Source: Latrodectus hesperus (Eukaryota > Arthropoda > Arachnida > Araneae > Theridiidae). Taken from it: DNA of 64,000 nt. The notes below the pieces were generated by a model, which was not told the origin of the DNA, did no database searches, and saw nothing but the letters and a program-made list of their open reading frames with translations. The stretch covers positions 13,713,125 to 13,777,124 of the forward strand of contig CM075862.1 in NCBI GenBank assembly GCA_037975125.1, written 5' to 3'. Below, piece after piece: positions 13,301 through 24,760 of this stretch (positions are counted from its first letter, which is position 1; every line of letters begins with the position of its first letter). The position numbers and the translations under genes are program-made.

Positions 13301-16300
13301 GCATAGAAACGTTGTAACTCTTTATGATGTAAGTAACTATCTTTGATATTTACTTATCATAATTTTTTGTTAGTTATAACATATTTTTATTGTCAATTAT
13401 TATAAATACTTTGTAATCCTATGAATTCTTTAATAGTTATATAATTTTCTATTACAAAAATTCTAGAGTGTCTTAGTTTTCTATTCAGAAGTCTGTGTTG
13501 CATAAATCTAATCTATATTTTACAGTAAAGTGTGCACTAAATATATATTGCCAGTAAAAGATTTTCATTATCATAGAATAAAAAGCATGAAAGTAATGAC
13601 AAAGGTAAAAAGTAACCAGCCATAAGATAGATGCCTCAAGTAAGCTGGATTATATTTAAAGAAAGAGGAATGTTAGTTTTAGTCAAAATGCTAAGTAATA
13701 AATTTTTGCAAACTTTCTTTGCACTTAATGAAAAATTGAGATCAAAATTCTGAGAGTAACAAAAAGGTTGATCTTGAAAATTTCAGTTTATTTTGCTTAA
13801 AAGCTGTAATTTTAAAGTCCAAAAGAAATAAATTTCAACATTTCTCACAGATAAAAATTAAAATTTTTGTTTGAAGATTAATGTAAAATTACTTATTTGT
13901 TTAAAACATATTGTTTTACTATGTATTTATGCATATAATGAAACAAACTTGGGACAAAATAAGGGCATTTCAGATATAGCAATATCTTGTTACAATAATA
14001 ACTATATAGAGATTTTTGTTTTCTCATTAAGTATAAAACTTACAGATAGCTTTAAAACTTCATTTTACTTTATTTAAGGTTTATGAGGATGCTACTTCAG
14101 TATATCTCATAATGGAACTTTTAACAGGAGGTGAATTGCTAGAACAAATTCTCCAGAAAAAATATTTCTCTGAGAGAGAAGCAAGTGAAATTATTGATAT
14201 TATTGCTCAAACAATAGGATATCTACATGAGAAAGGAGTATGTATAGTTAATTATAAAAATATTTTTAAGCTCTCAATTGTTATTATGATTAGACCCTTG
14301 AAGTATATAGTTTATATATATTCAGTTTTATAATAATAAAATACTATGAAGTTGAATTATGTAAGAGAAATCTGCTGAAACTTAATTAGAAAAAATTTAT
14401 TGCTTATTAGATTGAAATTTTGTAATCAGATTTAAGAATGTTTTTTATACTATAATGTAGCTAATCTAATTTATGTTTTACTAATATTTATGTTTAACTA
14501 AGATAAGCTTCACTTTATATAATAAAATTTATCTTAATTGAAATAACATATTTTTAATACTCTTTAAAACTAATATTATCTAATTACAATATATTAATTT
14601 AGAAAAATGGAAAAACAAAGGATTTGTGTCAGGAATAATTTTACACTAATTAAATAACTATAATAATGAATAACTTAACACTAATTTAAAAGATTTTCAT
14701 GAACTTTATGTATACTACTAATATGAAATAAAGTGTGTGTTGTATTAATTTTACATTTTAAACTTGCAACATATTTTAAACTAAACTCTGAAATATTTAC
14801 AAACTTTTTTTTCTTTTCCATCATCAATCAAACATGACCAGTTCAGTCAAGACTAATCGGGAAAACTTAAGTCAAGTAACTATTATAAATGTATTATTTA
14901 AAGAATTTAAAGTTGTCAATATGTACTAATGAGTATCTAATGTGTAATAAACTTAAAATTCAAACTAACTTGAAAGCTTGATAGTTTAAATTTATTTAAT
15001 TAATGTTGCAGTTCAAATTTGTATATCTGTAATGCAATTAAAATTATGCATTAAGAGGGAAAACAGAAGAGGCTAGATTTTTAAATGCTAAGTCCATTTA
15101 GTAATTATTATCAAGTAGTATAAATTATATTTTTGTTATAGAAATTTCATAGATATATTTTCTGGCAAATTAAAAAAAATAACTCAGTATATATCAAATA
15201 TTAATGAATTCATTTCATTTGTTTTAAATGATAAAGATATGAATAAAAACTAAGAAATTCTGTTTTCAGTACAAGCTAATAAGTGTATGGTACTTTAATC
15301 CTTAAAGAATTTTTGTTGTAATTATTTTAAGATTTTTTTCTTGTGTAAAATGATTGCTTTTGTTACATTTATTTGATCATAATTGTACTGTAGGTTGTAC
15401 ACAGAGATCTGAAGCCATCTAATATAATGTATGCAGAGAAAGGTGGTGATCCAAGATCATTGAGGATATGTGATTTTGGATTTGCTAAACAAATTCGTGC
15501 TGAAAATGGTCTCTTAATGACTCCATGTTACACTGCCAACTTTGTTGCTCCTGAAGTCTTGAAGAAACAAGGGTATGATGAAGCTTGCGACATATGGAGC
15601 ATGGGGGTCTTATTGTATACTATGCTAGCAGGGTAAGTGGAATCTGTTTTTTCTTTCTTAAAAGTATTTAACAGTTTTATAAATGTGTTTTGTTTTTCCT
15701 ATTTTATATTAATATTTTATTTTAATATGAAGTGTGACTTTTGTAAGAAAATTTCATTGCAACATTCATAATTAAAAAAATAAAGCTTTCATTGCAGAGA
15801 CTTGTTAATTACAAACTAAGTAACAGATATCAAATGCAGATGGTTGTTAGTTAGTGTCTTGTGTATAAATATCCATTTATCACTTATTATTTCAAATACA
15901 CTTTGCTAATGAATAGTTTGAAGCAAATTTTTTTTTCATAATGGGAGAAGGGTGATGCAATATGAAGGCTGTAGTCTCATGCTTTAATTGAATAAATATG
16001 TTCAAATGGATAAAATTGAAACAAATATTTAACTCATAAGGGGGATTATTTCTAAAGTGCTTATTAGAGTATTGGGTAAAACTGTATGAATTACTGCTAA
16101 AAATAAATAAAATGTACATATTTTTAATATTTTTGAGATAGTTATGAATTTTCATATGTTAAAGCATTCTCTAAGAAAATTAAGATCATTTATGACACAA
16201 TTTATAGAGATTTTCAGATCTGCCATATAATCGATTTGATATTTCCTTCCAGAAGCAAAAATGTATAAATGTTGGTGTTAATAAACCTCTAATTTACAAA

Positions 16301-18001
16301 AATTCACTATTTTTTAAGCTAATTGCTACTCTCTAACATGGTCTTATAGACCCATAATTTTAATTCCTATTTATGAACTAAAAGTTTGAAAATTATTAAT
16401 TCATTTTTATGCTTACTCTTACTCATTTTTATGTAATTTTCATTTGCATTTATTTTTTTCAGATTTTTTCAATTCTTTCTTATTTAAAGGAATTTAGATT
16501 GATGTTTTTATTGAAGATTCGCAAGTCCTTTGAATTGTGTGTGTATAATTAACTACACTGCAGATGTTGAAATCTCAGATTTTTTTTAAACAATTCATGT
16601 ATTCCTTTCTAATTTAACTCTCCTATAATTCTAAGCATCAGAGTATAATCAAGATGTTTTCATTAATTTTTTCCCAATATTTTATTTATAAAAAGAAAAA
16701 AGTTTTATGGTGAAAAAAAATTATGTTTACTTTTTTATTTAAGAACTATTTTATCTGTTTCTGAGTTTGTAGAAAACAAGCATCTGTTGTATTTTTAAAA
16801 TATACATAAAAATTATTTTGTATTCTTAATCTTAAAATTTTAATATTTTTGATCAAGTACAAGTGCTGGTAATCACATTTAAAGTGAGACAAACAAAATC
16901 TCAACATATTGACTCTCTCTCTCTCTCTTTTTTAATGTATGCAAGCACTTATTTAAATTTCCTGTTTTAGTCACACTCCATTTGCTACTGGGCCAGATGA
17001 TAAAACAAGTGATATTCTGAATCGAATTGGGCAAGGTACTATTGATTTATCCTCTGGCAACTGGGCAACTATTACACATTTAGCCAAAGTAAGTTTTCTA
17101 TCAATCTGTAGAGTTACTATTCTCATATTTTGCTATACATTTCCAGATTGCAGTGTTGGCAAATATTATGTATAATGAATTTTTTTCTTTTAACTAGCAA
17201 TTAGTTGAAAAAATGCTACATATTGATCCTAAACAGAGGTATAGAGCAGTAGATATTGTTAATCATCCATGGATTGTGCATAAAAGTCAGTTACCAGATT
17301 GTCAGTTAATGCTCTCAAATGACCCTTCACAAACTTTGGTAAATATATATATAGTTCATTTTGATTACTTATTTCGTGTTATTATAAAATGAATTTTTTG
17401 ACAATATTTATTTTTTTAGTAAAATTTAAAAATCAATTGATTTTTTAAGCAAATTTCCCAGTTCTGTTAAGACTAGGAAAATCTAAAATGCTTTTTATGA
17501 AAAAAAAAAAAACAGATTTTTTATCTTAAGATTATTTTATTATTCTTATTAAGCAAATTAAAGGAGAGAAAATCCAGTAAGGACTTTATAACTAAAATTT
17601 GAGCATATTTTTTAGTAACCAACTATATATACAATGCAATTAGTATATTTTTAGGTATTCGGAACTGGAATATTTATATCCATAAAAATTAATTTATTAA
17701 TTTTTATTTAAAAATTAAAAAGAATTTTAATGGTATTTTATTACTAAATATAAATATTTAATTATAAATACTTTATAAAATATGAAAAAGTACCATTTAA
17801 TTTAAATTAATTTTTTCTAAAAATTATTAATTTTTCAATATTACCACATGCTATAATAATTCCTTATAATTTTTGCAGGGTGCAGTTAAAGCTACATATC
17901 GTGCTATTCATACTAAAAGTCGTTTAGATTTAAAACCAGTTAATTCTGCCACCTTGGCTCGAAGACGGCAAAGAAGTCGTCCAAAGTCTTCAACTGACTG
18001 A
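4173..18001 (+). CDS. RPS6KA: p90 ribosomal S6 kinase (Rsk), 3' part, 12 exons
   Basis: Rsk is a cytoplasmic and nuclear Ser/Thr kinase downstream of ERK and PDK1, with an AGC kinase domain, a linker and a CaMK-type C-terminal kinase domain that switches on the first. Exons by splice sites and frame: 4173-4350, 5243-5313, 7087-7175, 7433-7600, 11076-11197, 11849-11983, 13239-13328, 14079-14237, 15394-15632, 16971-17088, 17198-17338, 17879-18001. All junctions are GT-AG and every phase agrees, giving 543 residues plus stop. Vertebrate RSKs have about 735-745 residues, so roughly 195 N-terminal residues are missing; the first exon enters at the catalytic loop (codon for N, then ILLD). Visible motifs: LTDFGL, T-loop YSFCGT, hydrophobic motif FRGFSF, second P-loop [37 protein letters not shown], and a C-terminal ERK-docking-like LARRRQRSR. 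Upstream exons must exist but were not found in 1-4172. Confidence 0.95.
4351..5242 (+). other. Rsk intron a-b
   Basis: 892 bp of AT-rich sequence with GTACTT and TTTTGCAG ends. No repeat or second gene seen. Confidence 0.85.
5243..5313 (+). CDS. RPS6KA: Rsk exon b: N-terminal kinase alpha-F/G region
   Basis: A 71-bp exon between TTTTGCAG and GTAAGT. It encodes [19 protein letters not shown] and the start of MQILK, in the order expected after exon a. It leaves phase 2. Confidence 0.95.
5314..7086 (+). other. Rsk intron b-c
   Basis: 1,773 bp, AT-rich, with one striking perfect inverted repeat (6644-6710). A 75-codon Phe/Leu-rich frame at 6809-7036 is compositional noise. Confidence 0.85.
6644..6710. 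repeat. Perfect 29-bp inverted repeat, 9-nt spacer
   Basis: Arms 6644-6672 and 6682-6710 are exact reverse complements, reading GAAAACATTTTTCTCC at the outer end. It could be a decapitated MITE, the scar of a palindromic insertion, or a pre-mRNA hairpin in the intron. Confidence 0.9.
7087..7175 (+). CDS. RPS6KA: Rsk exon c: N-terminal kinase C-lobe
   Basis: The acceptor is ATTTTTAG and the donor GTAAAT. It encodes [20 protein letters not shown] and FKRNPANRL, which align with the C-lobe of known RSKs. It leaves phase 1. Confidence 0.94.
7433..7600 (+). CDS. RPS6KA: Rsk exon d: end of AGC kinase and start of AGC tail
   Basis: Encodes [20 protein letters not shown] and then [12 protein letters not shown], the AGC-kinase C-terminal extension. 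The junction with exon c gives RLAS where vertebrate RSKs have RLGA; the acceptor AAAG at 7429-7432 is the only AG that keeps frame. Donor GTAATA. Confidence 0.92.
7601..11075 (+). other. Rsk intron d-e
   Basis: 3,475 bp, the largest intron fully inside the window. Very AT-rich. I see no transposon and no coding stretch. Confidence 0.85.
11076..11197 (+). CDS. RPS6KA: Rsk exon e: linker with turn and hydrophobic motifs
   Basis: Begins after TTTCAG. It encodes [15 protein letters not shown], in which the SPG serine is the family's linker phosphorylation site, and then FRGFSFIAP, in which the serine is the hydrophobic-motif site that the C-terminal kinase phosphorylates to create a PDK1 dock. 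The exon ends in a low-complexity Asn/Glu stretch ([10 protein letters not shown]). Donor GTACTC, phase 0. Confidence 0.94.
11198..11848 (+). other. Rsk intron e-f
   Basis: 651 bp of AT-rich sequence between GTACTC and CATAG. Nothing else recognised. Confidence 0.85.
11849..11983 (+). CDS. RPS6KA: Rsk exon f: C-terminal kinase P-loop and Lys strand
   Basis: Encodes [19 protein letters not shown] and KEYAVK, the glycine-rich loop and catalytic lysine of the second kinase domain. The Cys after SV matches the P-loop cysteine that makes vertebrate RSKs sensitive to covalent fmk-type inhibitors. Exactly 45 codons, flanked by CATAG and GTAAGG. Confidence 0.94.
11984..13238 (+). other. Rsk intron f-g, contains a mariner fossil
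   Basis: 1,255 bp. The centre (about 12465-12860) is a decayed mariner transposase; the rest is AT-rich with no other feature seen. Confidence 0.85.
12465..12860 (+). pseudogene. mariner transposase fossil inside an Rsk intron
   Basis: Translated pieces in shifting frames match the mariner at 35016-36251 in the right order: an N-terminal [15 protein letters not shown] (compare FGDESPARATVFRWF), NFTEDQKVK (compare NLTEHQKEE), and a first-Asp region [13 protein letters not shown] (compare VTGDETCIPFFDV). There are many stops and a large internal deletion, and the C-terminal half is absent. It is in the same orientation as Rsk and lies wholly inside the intron. No function is expected. Confidence 0.75.
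13239..13328 (+). CDS. RPS6KA: Rsk exon g: C-terminal kinase alpha-C region
   Basis: Encodes [19 protein letters not shown] and [11 protein letters not shown], thirty codons. The Glu in EIEIL should pair with the catalytic Lys of the previous exon. Acceptor TTTTTAG, donor GTAAGT. Confidence 0.94.
13329..14078 (+). other. Rsk intron g-h
   Basis: 750 bp, AT-rich. A 68-codon frame at 13871-14077 runs up to the next acceptor but has no kinase similarity. Confidence 0.85.
14079..14237 (+). CDS. RPS6KA: Rsk exon h: C-terminal kinase hinge
   Basis: Encodes [35 protein letters not shown] and GYLHEKG. The gatekeeper position is Met (LIMEL), whereas vertebrate RSK1-4 have Thr (VVTEL). Fifty-three codons, donor GTATGT. 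Confidence 0.94.
14238..15393 (+). other. Rsk intron h-i
   Basis: 1,156 bp of AT-rich sequence, GTATGT to CTGTAG. Nothing further recognised. Confidence 0.85.
15394..15632 (+). CDS. RPS6KA: Rsk exon i: C-terminal kinase catalytic and activation loops
   Basis: The longest exon. It encodes [28 protein letters not shown] and [15 protein letters not shown]; the Thr of MTPCY corresponds to the ERK phosphorylation site. Then follow [17 protein letters not shown]. It leaves phase 2 at GG|GTAAGT. Confidence 0.96.
15633..16970 (+). other. Rsk intron i-j
   Basis: 1,338 bp. A short (CT)n tract at 16913-16928 precedes the acceptor and may add to the polypyrimidine signal. No mobile element seen. Confidence 0.85.
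16971..17088 (+). CDS. RPS6KA: Rsk exon j: C-terminal kinase C-lobe
   Basis: After CTGTTTTAG. It encodes [20 protein letters not shown] and [11 protein letters not shown], matching the family's TPFANGPDD region. A (CT)n tract lies about 40 bp upstream in the intron. Donor GTAAGT. Confidence 0.94.
17198..17338 (+). CDS. RPS6KA: Rsk exon k: end of C-terminal kinase
   Basis: Encodes [30 protein letters not shown] and a Ser/Thr-rich end. Forty-seven codons. The preceding intron is only 109 bp, the shortest seen in the gene. Confidence 0.94.
17339..17878 (+). other. Rsk intron k-l
   Basis: 540 bp of AT-rich sequence ending in TTTTTGCAG. Nothing else recognised. Confidence 0.85.
17879..18001 (+). 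CDS. RPS6KA: Rsk terminal exon and stop codon
   Basis: Encodes [18 protein letters not shown], then [18 protein letters not shown] and TGA at 17999-18001. The LARRRxRSR stretch aligns with the ERK docking motif of RSKs (LAQRRxxK). The last residues, STD, do not fit the hydrophobic PDZ ligand (STAL-like) that ends vertebrate RSKs. Confidence 0.94.
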   Translation, partial: GAVKATYRAIHTKSRLDLKPVNSATLARRRQRSRPKSSTD

Positions 18002-21000
18002 AAACTTTTAATTAATGAATTAATAAAAATCATAAACTATAGTCAATCAAGTGTCAAAATAAAAAAATATGAAAGGACTTTTGAAAAGCCTTGGACTGAA
18101 GAGTTTTTACTTATATTACTACTACCATTGTGAAACTTTCTCCATAGTAAAAGTGATAGATTTGAGCATCATTTAGCATGGTTGTGTATTCAATTTTGAA
18201 TGAGAGTGAGTTTAAGTTCTATGTGCATTTGATGAAACTGGCAAATTTATTAGTCTTAAGTTATTTTCCAAGTTTATTGAAATTTGTCCTCAAATTAAAC
18301 TTTTATAAATTGTGTACAGTGGGAAACCTAAGATGTATATACTACATCTAATGAGACTGTAAATTGTATCACATCATTTGAAAATATTCTTTCTATATTA
18401 ATTAATGAATGTGATAATTAGTGTGCCAATAAGCTATTAAAATGTCTATCTTTTGAGCTATATACATTCATGCATTCACACAGGACAAACATTTTGTATG
18501 AAATATTACTTAAAAAGTATTTTCTTAATTTGTTTAATATACTTGAGATGTGCACAAAGTACTTTCCTGGTAATGCAGGGATTAAATTATCTATAAAAAT
18601 TGTACCTAGAAGCTGGGAAAGGCTTTCATGGCATGAAATAAAAAAAATGCAACTATTATAGTCAAAATGCAAAGGATAACTATTATGAAAGGGCATTTTA
18701 ACAATTACGAATATTAAATTGTTGAAATATTCTTTCTACAATATATGTAAGGAAATACTTATATTTATTATAATTGAAATTTCATAATGTACATGATAGA
18801 AACAGATTTATTACTGTGTATAAAAATTACGTTTTCTCTCTTTTTTTTTTATTATGATTGAAGCATGTGGAAAAAAGATATTGGATCTATTTGTACGTTC
18901 AAAATATTTCCCACCATTCAATTTATGCTTTGATTTTATAATATTGTAAATGAGTATTGTTGACCCTTAAAAATTATTTAAATAATAAATGGTGATTTTA
19001 TCTAAAATATTTGTTATCCTATAGTGTATGATTGTACATTTGCATATACGTGCATATATATAAATAATATTTGTGCATGTTATAACTTTCAATTGTATGT
19101 TTTGTTCCTCTAATTGAAAATACTTTACAATAGAATGTATTTAATTTGATATATCTGAAATCCTTAAATATGAATAATATTTTTATACATGTTTTTTTGC
19201 AATCTTTTAAGAGATGTACTGTGATTTTTTTACTCTCTTTTAACAAATTAATTTTAAATTTACTCCGACAAAAAACCTGTATTGCTGATTTGAAGTCAAG
19301 TAATTTTCTAAGTACTGAAATATGTTGTGTGCCTATGGTTAATCATGAATTGTTCATGTGAGCATTTTTTATGTATTGTAAATAATTATTTAATTTCAGT
19401 GAATTGAAACGAAAATTGAAAATGTTTTATTAATATCATTAAAAAGCAATAATATTTCTATTTATTTTTCATAACACTTGTTTATTGATTCCTTTAAATC
19501 ACCTATATGTGATAGAGATTATATATAGTAATATTTCTTTTTCTAGTTGCAATGAATGTATTTATGCAAGTATATGTTAAACTAGTACAAATTATAGCAT
19601 TTAAAAAAAGGTGCATTTTTCTGCTAAAAATTTTGTGACCAGATTAATTAGACGATGGATTTAAACATTTCAGTAGTTAAATTTCTGCACAAAGCATTGG
19701 TTATATAATTCTTTTTTTTTGAATCATTGAACATGTCTTAAAGTTTAATAACCATTCTTAATGTATTAAATTGTAAAAGCAAATTGTTTAATATTGCAAA
19801 TTGTATAGTTTTTGTGCTAGTGCTTTTAGTGTCTGCATTTAATGTTCTTCTCATATTGCTGGTTAACTTATTTTGAATTTCTATAGCTAAATATTTAAAA
19901 TGGCTTTTTGATTTGAAATTTATGAGGAAAACTTACCTATTTCTAAAAGTGTTCCTGTCTGCTTATACCACATGCTTACTTATATAGATAATGCATCATG
20001 CAAAATTATTAAAAAGTAATGTGATGTTGATATTTTCATGCATGTGAAGCTCTCTTTAAACTGATAGTTTAATATAGTGAATTTTAAAAAAAAAAATTGT
20101 GCGTGTTTTCTTATCATACATTTTATTTATAAATTAACTTGAGTGCTTTTGAAAGAAATCTTGTTTCTTATATTATCATATATTGAATTATTTATTGAGA
20201 GCATGAAATGAATTTAAATATAGTATAATTTAAATAATTTTAAACATCTTTATTATAAAAAGTTTTCAATCAAATTTTAACATCTTCATCACGTGCATTT
20301 ATATTAAATGTGCTTAAATTTTAAGTTATAGCTTTATTATTTTATTGTATGTATTTAAATTTTCAGAAAGTATTAAAATGTCTTAAATAGCCTAAATTGC
20401 CATGAATTTTTTTACTTTTTTCCTTGAAACAATTATTGAAATTAATTTTGATATATTTAAATGTGTTATTTCAGATCCTCTGAATATGTTTTTGGATTTG
20501 GTATTTTAAAATATTGTGTTTTTCTTATAAAATATAATTTTTTGGAAATGTACTAAATTCTTTTGATATTTTTTTAATGTTAAAAATTACATTTTTAAAA
20601 GGTAAATTAAAAAACTATGAACTTAGGTTTTACTTGTGTGATTTTATTGGCAATTTAAATTTCATCTATTATTTTCATATTTATAAATTCAAAGTATTAT
20701 AATTCCACATTTACCAAAAATCTTAACTGTAACTTTAGAGCATGAAACATTTTCATACATTATAAAAATATTATGAAGAATCCTTTGTGATTGATGCATA
20801 TTTTTATACTGTATCATGTATTTTTTAATGTTGGTTATATAAACATTAGGAAAATGTTAACTGTTAATACTTAAAAAAATATTCAAAAATTTGATTTTTC
20901 TCCTTTTCTAATGTTTTAGCTTTTCCTTTTTGTGAACTCTATTTAGAGCATTATTTATGCGATTTCATTGATGTGATTCAACTATATATTTATGTGATTC

Positions 21001-24000
21001 TTTATAGAAATTCTCAAATGTTATATCGAATAAATATAATAATGACAATGCATTAATAGCATTGATTGTTAAAACTAATTCTTAATTGTTTCTTTAAAAT
21101 GCATTCTATAGTCTCTGTAAAAATATTCGAATGCAAAATGATAATGATTAGGAGATATTTCTGTTTAGTTCCCATTTTTATGAAGATAATTTAGATATTG
21201 TATAAAAGCTTACATATATAAATCTCTAAGGCATCAGAGAAATCAAAATTGAAATTTTTTAAAAATAATCAATATATACACTTTACAAGCAATATTTATT
21301 AGTTTTCTTCTCTTTTATAACTATAATATCATAGATTTTTTTCTAATTCTTGCTCTTCCAATTATTTATGTAAAACTTGTATTTTATATAGATGTAGAAA
21401 CTTAAATATACAATATCATTTAACTAAATGTACATTTTAATTAATATCAGAATATCCTATTTAATTCTGCATACATTTTCTTTTTCTTTATTTAATATTT
21501 GGTAATAAGGTTAAGTGAATTAACTGTTCAATTGTCAGCTTGGTAACACTCTGGTCTTTAGTTCAGCGAATAGTAGATTGAAATAAATCTTTTAATTTTG
21601 TTAAATTTGATTCCACTTTAGTGGTAGATGTTTACACTGATTCAGAATCTACTTTAAACTGTTGGTCTTGTTGAATCAGAACCCATGTGCAGAAAATTAA
21701 TTTTGAGTGACGTGCTGATCCTCAGATGAATCTGAATTTTATTCATTTGTTACTTTAATAATTGTATTATGTAATATTTTTTAAACTATGTCTTATTTTT
21801 GCAATAAATTATGTGAAAGAAATTACTTTTTCATTAGAATAATTATATTTTTGTTATGTCATGCCTTACTTTTAGAAATTAATTTAAAAAATATTGTGCA
21901 AAAAAAACTTTCAGAATTAATCAGAATTTTTTATTTAAAAAATATTAATAAACTAAGAAAATTCACTAAATATTTATGTTTACAAAAGTGAAAAAATTAT
22001 ATAAAATATGCAAATTATTAGTTTATAAAAAAGTTTGTGCTCTGTGATAAACTCAAACGTAAACTAATGTACCACTATTTCTGCACAACTATATTGTGCC
22101 TTTTGTTTCTGGTACAAAACCAGTTCTATAAAGTAGTTGAAGGTTTTACTTTTTGGTTAAATACTGTAATTATAAGTATAAAATTTCCTTGATCTTTTTT
22201 TTAAATACAACTCTGAAATTCTTTTAGGAATAGGGGAGAAATTCATGCAGAATCTTCTAATATGCTTTATAAATTTAACTAGTATTTTATATGCTTAATG
22301 AATTTTGTCTTCTAAAATACTCATTACAGTTATTCTTTTACTTTTAATATTTGAAAGTTATTTCATCATTGAAGAAATTCAAAAATTTGAAATCTTATTA
22401 CTGTAAATTTCAGTTTAATTTAATTTAAAAATTTATATAGTCTAAACTGCAAATTATTTCAGAATATTTGTAAATATAGAAATTTAAATGGAGAAACTAA
22501 TCCTGTGTACTAAAGTTCAACTTTGGCTAGTCATTATTTACTTCAGTATTTGTATACTGATTTTTTAGGCTCCATTGATTAGTTATTAATAATAAAATAA
22601 TTTATTAATTTTTGTATTTTTTATTCAGTATATTCTTGCAATCAGTAAAATTGATGTTTTGTATTTAAGTTTAATATAGAAACAATTTGAGCATAATTTT
22701 TCTGCTCTTATCAGGGATTTTCTTTCTGAAAATGATATCTAAATTTTGGACTCTAACATTATTAAAAAAACAGTTAGAAAAATATTTTCTTTTAATATTT
22801 TTTTATCTATTTAATTCATTGTTTCCTTACGAATCAATATTATTAGTTTTTAATTTATACTGATAATTTGTTGTAATATATTTAGTATTGAAATTTAGAA
22901 AAATTTATGGAATTAGGAATTCAAAATAATATCTGCATTCAAACAATGATGTATGAAATTTAAATTTTTTCACTCACATTTTTTAAAAAATTATATATTT
23001 TGTTTTTTTCATTAAAATTTTAATTGTATTTTTTATATGATTATTCTTGTATTTTCTAATAATATTTTTGCTTAGATTGATTTAATTGGAATACTGTAAT
23101 ATTACGTTTCTATATCATTAAAATTGTATGATGTAATTAGTATAACAATTTTTAAAAAGATATCATATTACTAATTTTTATTCTTTAAATCTTATGTAAG
23201 TAAATGTGTTAAATTTTAAAATATTTTAAGTTAAAAAAATTAGGTATTTTCAAATAAGGTACTTGTTTGTAAATATTTTTCTGTATCTCACGCATGCTTT
23301 CCTGTCTTTTGATAGGATCGGGTATTTTATTATATATTTTATTTTTATATAGCCAGTCTTCACTTCATAGTTGAGTTGAAGAAAGTAATATTCATTTAAA
23401 TGTTGCCATTCAATTGTATATAAATTTCTATTTTGTCGGAGTGTATGTCAAATATCTACAAACATGAGTGGACATGTGTGATAATTTTTAAGTGTTCTTT
23501 GCTAGAAAAACAGTTATAAATAATTATTTTCCGTTTTAAATCTTGATGTGATAATTCAATTGAAAGATATTTTTTAAAATGTAAATCCTATAAATGTGAA
23601 TTATTTATGTGAATATATATGTATCATTCATTATGTGAGATACTTAAATTTATATTTCAATAACTATTGTCTTCTCTGATAGTCAGTATAATCTAAATTA
23701 GGTGTAATCACTGCCACAGCTTGTAGAAATTATCCAGAAATAGTTGGCTTGCTACTGAATTAATTATTTCATCACGTATCATCCATTTTCCTTGTTTTTC
23801 TGGATTACATGTTTTATGAAGTTGTTTGATTTGTCGTGATAAAAGAGTAAAATTTCTGATAAATAAAGATACGAAACAATGTTGCCTGTGTAATTTTACT
23901 GAAACTTTATTCATTTATTTTGTTGTGTCCTACTATGGAAATAATATCACTACATTGATATTTATATTTTAGAGAAAATAATTACTGATTTATCAACACC

Positions 24001-24278
24001 ATTATTCCATTTTGAATTGTCTTGATGACTGGTTGCTGAATGGCTTTCAGTTCAGTAACTCATGGATTCTATCATTTATACTGAATAATCAAAGATTTGG
24101 TCTACCATATAATAATTTATGATTTAGGTCATCACACTTCAGGTTTTGCTTTTGTAGCGTTTTGGAATCCAGTTTAAATGTTCAGCCCCAATCCTTTAAA
24201 CTCTCACATGCAAAACAATGCTGAGTGTTAAACCAATTGCCATACCATCCCCTCATTATTGGGTGTTATAATGAATTA
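18002..24278 (+). other. Rsk 3' UTR and AT-rich intergenic DNA
   Basis: About 6.3 kb without a recognisable gene or transposon. The first kilobase is slightly less AT-rich than the rest and may be 3' UTR. About 21540-21740 and 24120-24260 carry faint copies of a short interspersed repeat (GAATCYACTTTAAA-type core) that also occurs near 32980 and 40740. A 68-codon minus-strand frame at 23708-23914 is unassigned. Confidence 0.6.
18022..18063 (+). promoter_or_regulatory. Candidate Rsk polyadenylation signals
   Basis: AATAAA occurs at 18022-18027 and 18058-18063, 20-60 bp after the stop. In such AT-rich DNA the hexamer is common and further copies lie downstream (for example near 18983), so the true cleavage site cannot be decided from sequence alone. 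Confidence 0.3.
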
Positions 24279-24760
24279 CAGTGATCCCACATTTTTTGCG
24301 GTTAATGGGGACCAGAATCTTCACCAAAATCTGAAAAACCGTGAAGTAGGATTTGCTTCTAGGAAGTTTCGTGTATGCGGGTACATGAATGTTTTAAATG
24401 TGCAAACAGTATTTATATACATTTAAGACAAACATTTCAACAGATAAGTATTTGCTTAAACATGTCAGTGCTAATTAATAAGGTAAATTACAAAACCTTA
24501 TACAGTAATTAACATTATTTTCTGAGAGAGGCGAAGAGTCTTGTGTTGGTGGCTCTCACACTTGACTCGTAGAAGCTGTCGGCTTTCTCTTCTGCTGGAG
24601 GCGCTGACGCTAGAGGCGGGGGATTCTTTACCTTGGAGAGAAAGACGGTGATGGGTTATTTTTGTTTCTTTTTTTCCTTCAAAATTTCACTGTACAAGGG
24701 CATATCCTCGTCAACATCTCTCCAATATTTCTCCAATATATATCGCGAAATTTCCTTCAT
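24279..24760 (-). mobile_element. pogo/Tigger-like element fragment
   Basis: Starts just after TA (24277-24278) with CAGTGATCCCAC, followed by a GCGGTTAATGGGGACCAG-type terminus, which I recognise as a pogo/Tigger-type end. The minus-strand transposase tail lies inside. The far terminus was not found, so the element is truncated. Confidence 0.8.
24515..24760 (-). pseudogene. Tigger-like transposase C-terminal fossil
   Basis: Reading the minus strand from 24760 gives MKEISRYILEKYW, then DVDEDMPLYSEILKEKKKQK, an in-frame TAA, and a Pro/Ala-rich tail (NPPPLASAPPAEEKA) ending at TAA 24515-24517. An acidic, then basic, then Pro-rich tail is what I recall of Tigger/jerky-type transposases. A TGA lies just upstream of the first Met in the same frame, so only the end of the protein survives. 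No DDE residues remain. Confidence 0.7.
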
